A DNA stretch of 64,000 bases from Bifidobacterium cuniculi (lineage in GTDB: Bacteria > Actinomycetota > Actinomycetes > Actinomycetales > Bifidobacteriaceae). Numbering within the stretch: position 1 is the first letter of the stretch; each line of letters opens with the position of its first letter. The notes below the pieces were generated by a model. That model searched no databases. It was not told the DNA's origin and saw only the letters and a list, made by a program, of their open reading frames with translations. Location of the stretch: assembly GCF_000741575.1 (NCBI RefSeq), contig NZ_JGYV01000011.1:19821-83820 (forward strand), read 5' to 3'. Position numbers and translations under genes: made by a program. Shown here in pieces: positions 60,601-64,000 of the stretch.

Positions 60601-63375
60601 TTACTCGGCCATGCTGCGTCGACGCACCACCAGGAGCGTGACGCCGCCGGCAGCCAAGGCCAGCATCACGGCCACCGCGGTCACGGTCGCAGAACCGGTC
60701 ACGGCCATGGGCCCGGCGGCAGCGACAGCGCCGTCGTCCGCACCAGCCACCGAATCCGCGCTGTTGCCGTCATTCGCAGCGATGCCTTCACCGGGCTTGG
60801 CACCGTCCGTTGTGCCACTGCCAGAAGGCTCGGCATTCACGGAGCCGCCGTCACCGGGCACATCCTCTCCGGGCTCGACAGGCTCGACAGGCTCCGCCTT
60901 CGTCGCCGCCACACCGGCCACCAGTGCATCGTGAGCCGCCGCCACGAGCGGCTGCTGCTCGCTGCTGAAGGTGGTGTTCGCCAGGAGCGCCTGCGCGTCC
61001 TCCACCGGCGCCGTCAGCTCGTCGTGGCCGTCGGCCACCAGCGCCCCCGCGTCAGCCAGCGGAGCGACCAGCGACGAGACGTCCAACGCCCCGCCGTCCG
61101 CGTACATCGCCACATAACCGGGGATGGTCTGCTGCGCCAGCTTGTCGTACATCTTCGAGAAGAGGCGCGGCTGGAAGTTGGTGATGGAGAAGCCCGCGGA
61201 CTTGAGGTTCATGGTGCGGTACTCGAGGTTGTCCGGGTCGTAGGCGCCCTGTTCGAAGGTCCAGTCGGCGGTAACGGCGGGGTCGGCGCCGCCGCCGGTG
61301 CCGGAGGTGTCGAGCGCGGAGCCGGTGGCATAGTCGAAGCGCGTGCCGTCCTTGCCGCTCCAGGCATTGATCACCAGGCTGGTGGAGCGGAAGGGGTTGG
61401 ACTTGACGCCGGCGTAGTTGTAGCCGGCCACGGGCTTGCCGGAGCTGACGGTCTCGCCGGCCTCGTCGACCGAGTAGATCGGCGCGCCGGTCTCGTCGAG
61501 CGGGTAGCCGTCAGGACCCCAGATGTTCGCGGTCGCCGCCGCCATGCCGTCGCGGTCGACATAGCTGCCGATGCGGCTTTCGCGATACCAGGCGTTGCCG
61601 GTCGTCGCGGTCGGGTGGACGAGCAGCTCGGCGCCGGACGCCGCATAGTAGCGGCCAAGTTCGGGATAGAAGTGGCCGTCGCGGCAGATGTTGACGCCCA
61701 CCTTGAGCGGCTTGCCGTCGGAACCGGTGAAGTCGGCCATCTCGAACATCTTGGGCGTGGTGCCGGGCACGGACCAGACGGTCTCCTCGGCGCCGGCGCG
61801 GTGCATCTTCCGGTACGACTCGGTGTGGCCGTCAGGGAAGCAGATGGCTGCGGAGTTGTACACCTTGCGCACGCCGCCGTCGACGATGGGGCCGCCGTCG
61901 GGCATCTCGGACAGGCCGAAGACGATGGTCATGTGCAGCTCCTTGGCGAGCGCGGCCATCGTCTGCACGGATTCGCCGCGGCTGGTGTCGCCGTCGGCGC
62001 CAACGACCTTCTCGGCGAGCACGACCTGCATGTAGTCGTCGGAGGCGGCGAGCAGTTTGTTGGCGTCGGCGCTGGAGGAGTGCGCGTCGGCGGCGCCGGC
62101 GGGGTCAGTGCTGTCGTAGCCGGTGAGGATGGTCTCGGGGAAGACGAGCAGGTCGACGCCCTGTTCGGCGGAGTAGCGTGCGTACTGCGTCATCATGGCG
62201 GTGTTGGCGGCCTTGTCCGCCCATACGGCGCTCACGTTGGCGACGGCGACGGTGGGCGACGTGTCGCCGCCGTAGCGGTAGCTGAGCTTCTCGCCCGCCT
62301 CCTGCTTGTCGGCGAGTTCGCCGTACCACTGGGCGTAGTAGTCGGGGTGGAAGTCGGCGCCGACCTGTGTCGTGCTCGGCACGCGCAGCCGCAGCGCGGT
62401 GCCGTTGGTCAGCGCGCCGGCGGTGCCGACGTTGATGCTGCCGTCGGCGTCGAGGCCGGCACTGTAGTTGGCGGAGCCGGAGACGATGACGCTGCCGCCG
62501 GGGAAGTCGTAGGGTTGCGCCTTGCCGGGTTCGGCGTAGCCGTCGGGGCCGACGAGGTCGGCGCTGGCGATGACGAGGCCGTCGCGGCTGGCGATGGATT
62601 CGAGGCGGTTGCGGTAGTACCATTCCCAGCCGAGGCCGTCCTTGGTGCCGTCGCCGTCGATGTCGGTGTAGCTGCGGGAGGTGGCGGTGGGGTTGATGAG
62701 CAGGGAGACGCCTTGGGCGGCGTAGTAGCGTTCGATTTCGGGATTGGCGTAGGTGTCGTAGCAGATGCTCAGGCCCGCCAGTCCCCATTCGGTCTGGAGG
62801 ATCACGGGCGTGGTGCCGGGCGTGGCCCAGCTGCCTTCGACGGGTGCGATCTTCTGGTAGCTGGTGACGGTGCCGTCGGGGCTGACGGCGAAGGCGGAGT
62901 TGTAGGCGTGGGCGGTGTCACCGGGAATGCGTTCGGAGGTGCCGAAGATGGTCCACATGCCGTATTGCTTGGCTGCGGCGGCGATTTCCTGCGTGATGGG
63001 GCTGGCGATCGTCTCGGCCTGTGAGACCGCCATGTGATATGCGGGGGATTCAGGGTCGCTGGAGCTGACGTAGCCGGTGAGGGCCATTTCGGGGAAGACG
63101 ATCATCTTGACGCCGGCCTCGTGGGCCTCGGCCATGTATTCCAGCATGCTGGCCTTGTTGGCCTGCTTGTCACCCCAGGTGGGGGCGAAGTTGACGACGC
63201 TGAGGGCGCCGGCGGGGATGGTGCCGCTGGTGACGGCGTCGGCTGCGGTGGCAACCAGGACGCTGGATCGGGTGTCGGCTGCGGCCGTGGTGGCGGTCGC
63301 GCCGAAAGTGGCGCAGAGTGCGAGCGCGGCGCAGGCGGCGGCGAGCCTGCTGCGCACGGTGGTGTGTCGGGTCAT
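60601..63375 (-). CDS. Secreted, wall-anchored tandem carbon-nitrogen hydrolase
   Basis: 924 residues. A signal peptide (about 1-34) is followed by two nitrilase-fold domains. Domain 1 (about 55-340) has Glu in IVFPEMALTGY, Lys in SYQKIAPVEGS and Cys in LSICYDTYANPE. Domain 2 (about 365-690) has LVFPETILTGY, SYRKMHRAGAEE and VGVNICRDGHFYPE. Both triads look complete. A short domain and an acidic Pro/Gly linker lead to a sorting signal (MAVTGS, hydrophobic helix, RRRSMAE) that resembles LAXTG signals of class E sortases. Nitrilases are normally cytoplasmic, and a surface-displayed tandem enzyme suggests extracellular amide or nitrile breakdown. An RBS-covering hairpin lies upstream. Confidence 0.84.
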   Translation of the reverse strand: MTRHTTVRSRLAAACAALALCATFGATATTAAADTRSSVLVATAADAVTSGTIPAGALSVVNFAPTWGDKQANKASMLEYMAEAHEAGVKMIVFPEMALTGYVSSSDPESPAYHMAVSQAETIASPITQEIAAAAKQYGMWTIFGTSERIPGDTAHAYNSAFAVSPDGTVTSYQKIAPVEGSWATPGTTPVILQTEWGLAGLSICYDTYANPEIERYYAAQGVSLLINPTATSRSYTDIDGDGTKDGLGWEWYYRNRLESIASRDGLVIASADLVGPDGYAEPGKAQPYDFPGGSVIVSGSANYSAGLDADGSINVGTAGALTNGTALRLRVPSTTQVGADFHPDYYAQWYGELADKQEAGEKLSYRYGGDTSPTVAVANVSAVWADKAANTAMMTQYARYSAEQGVDLLVFPETILTGYDSTDPAGAADAHSSSADANKLLAASDDYMQVVLAEKVVGADGDTSRGESVQTMAALAKELHMTIVFGLSEMPDGGPIVDGGVRKVYNSAAICFPDGHTESYRKMHRAGAEETVWSVPGTTPKMFEMADFTGSDGKPLKVGVNICRDGHFYPELGRYYAASGAELLVHPTATTGNAWYRESRIGSYVDRDGMAAATANIWGPDGYPLDETGAPIYSVDEAGETVSSGKPVAGYNYAGVKSNPFRSTSLVINAWSGKDGTRFDYATGSALDTSGTGGGADPAVTADWTFEQGAYDPDNLEYRTMNLKSAGFSITNFQPRLFSKMYDKLAQQTIPGYVAMYADGGALDVSSLVAPLADAGALVADGHDELTAPVEDAQALLANTTFSSEQQPLVAAAHDALVAGVAATKAEPVEPVEPGEDVPGDGGSVNAEPSGSGTTDGAKPGEGIAANDGNSADSVAGADDGAVAAAGPMAVTGSATVTAVAVMLALAAGGVTLLVVRRRSMAE

Positions 63376-63383
63376 CCGGTCTC

Positions 63384-63418
63384 TCTCTTTCCGTGCGATG
63401 GGATCGCACGGAAAGAGA
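63384..63418 (-). promoter_or_regulatory. Hairpin sequestering the ribosome site of the nitrilase gene
   Basis: A perfect 16-bp inverted repeat (63384-63399 with 63403-63418; loop of 3) lies 8 bases before the nitrilase start. In the mRNA its 3' arm contains GGAAAGAGA, the probable Shine-Dalgarno sequence, so folding would block translation. Confidence 0.6.
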
Positions 63419-63650
63419 AGTTATGGATGTACGGTTTCCGAATGGTGGAGGGTATGTTTCACATGGCGAACACGGTGATGTCGGCTGGGTTACGAGGCGG
63501 GGTTTCGTTGCAAGGTGGCAACATGGGGCGGGCGCGGACGTAACGCGGCAGGGGTATTCGCGCGCGAGGCAGTGATTCATCGGTTAGAAATCTTTCGTTT
63601 TTTGATCCGTCCCCCGTTTTCTGGACACAGGAAATAGGAGGACGGTTCTT

Positions 63651-64000
63651 TTGGTTGTGTATCGTCGTGAGGTACGTGAGCAGGCGTTGGTCCTGTTCGA
63701 GTACGGGTTCAAGTATGGTGCGGTTTCCTCGAAACTGGGCATAGGCCAGGGCGTGGCACGTGCTTGGCAGGACCTGTACGAGGCTTGTGGCAAGGAGGCT
63801 TTGCTGGATATGGGAAGCACGCATCGTTCGTACGCGTACGAGACCAAGCTCGAGGCGGTACGCCGTCTGGAGGCGGGTGAGTCGCCGCGCCAGGTGATGG
63901 CCGGGTTGCATATCGCGTCCAGGAGCGTGCTGGCCCGGTGGCGGGCCGCGTGGAAGCAAGGCGGGGACGATGCGTTGCGCGCCAAGCCCCGGGGACGGCC
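63651..64000 (+). CDS. IS3-family transposase OrfA, N-terminal part (runs off the window)
   Basis: At least 116 residues: VVYRREVREQALVLFEYGFKYGAVSSKLGIGQGVARAWQDLYEACG, then YETKLEAVRRLEAGESPRQVMAGLHIASRSVLARWRAAWKQGG. These are two helix-turn-helix units typical of the IS3/IS150-type first ORF. The start is TTG 63651 with AGGAGG (63636-63641) 9 bases upstream; GTG 63657 is an alternative. The left end of the element probably lies near 63600-63630 (CCGTTTTCTGGACAC), but the other end is outside, so the terminal repeat cannot be verified. The catalytic OrfB would follow beyond the window. Confidence 0.8.
   Translation, partial: MVVYRREVREQALVLFEYGFKYGAVSSKLGIGQGVARAWQDLYEACGKEALLDMGSTHRSYAYETKLEAVRRLEAGESPRQVMAGLHIASRSVLARWRAAWKQGGDDALRAKPRGR

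Noticed and set aside
60931..63024. 697-codon plus-strand frame opposite the nitrilase
   Set aside because: Gly/Val/Arg/Ala-rich shadow frame without start signals; the nitrilase strand is clearly coding.

Overview
The window looks like a chromosomal segment of a Bifidobacterium or close relative. It is GC-rich. It carries the actinobacterial cell-division and peptidoglycan signalling operon in its usual order (two FHA proteins, PP2C phosphatase, FtsW/RodA, PbpA, two Ser/Thr kinases, glutamine amidotransferase, class E sortase, DUF881 protein, CrgA). It also holds short inverted-repeat families of a kind I associate with bifidobacteria. No species call is possible by eye.

Region 1 (1-19920) is ordinary core genome: tRNA-Leu(CAG), two paralogous GlsB-type membrane proteins, a minus-strand operon (lysophospholipase, EamA transporter, RlmA-like methyltransferase), an S9 peptidase, and the FHA-to-CrgA cluster. 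In that cluster most genes overlap or lie a few bases apart. PknB with PASTA repeats would sense peptidoglycan, the PP2C protein would reverse it, the FHA proteins would read phosphothreonine, and FtsW/PbpA would be outputs.

Region 2 (19921-48400) is an accessory defence island attached directly behind crgA. It opens with an IS607-type element whose tnpB is double-frameshifted. Then come: an unrecognised three-gene module (CoiA-like zinc protein, coiled-coil protein with a degenerate McrB-like AAA domain, small protein); an AlbA_2/HATPase regulator behind a repeat-rich promoter; a HicA-like/HTH pair; and a complete type 1 BREX set (brxA, brxB, brxC, pglX, pglZ, brxL). A HEPN-type Abi gene sits between brxC and pglX, preceded by a strongly folded 157-base intergenic region that looks like a non-coding RNA. 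pglX has a compositionally distinct target-recognition segment and a perfect 25-bp inverted repeat. After brxL come two unknown zinc-ribbon proteins and a DUF4411 PIN/ImmA toxin-antitoxin pair with a frameshifted toxin.

Region 3 (48400-64000) is a mixture of metabolic genes and debris: a surface protein, an SDR lacking its catalytic lysine behind a duplicated leader and a 28-codon coupled ORF, a decayed HTH/hipA pair, a NadE-like protein lacking the PP-loop, a frameshifted ASCH protein, two more SDRs, a lipoprotein/DUF3737 pair, an aldo-keto reductase, an ACT-domain protein, a wall-anchored tandem nitrilase, and the start of an IS3-type transposase. It also carries two 244-bp four-repeat elements of identical geometry, one of two 101-bp inverted elements, and a 144-bp near-perfect palindrome.

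Six accessory genes become full length after correction of one or two single bases. That could be real decay or phase variation, or homopolymer sequencing error. The best candidates for something undescribed are the Abi-plus-RNA unit inside BREX, the three-gene module at 22851-26855, and the fixed-geometry repeat elements.
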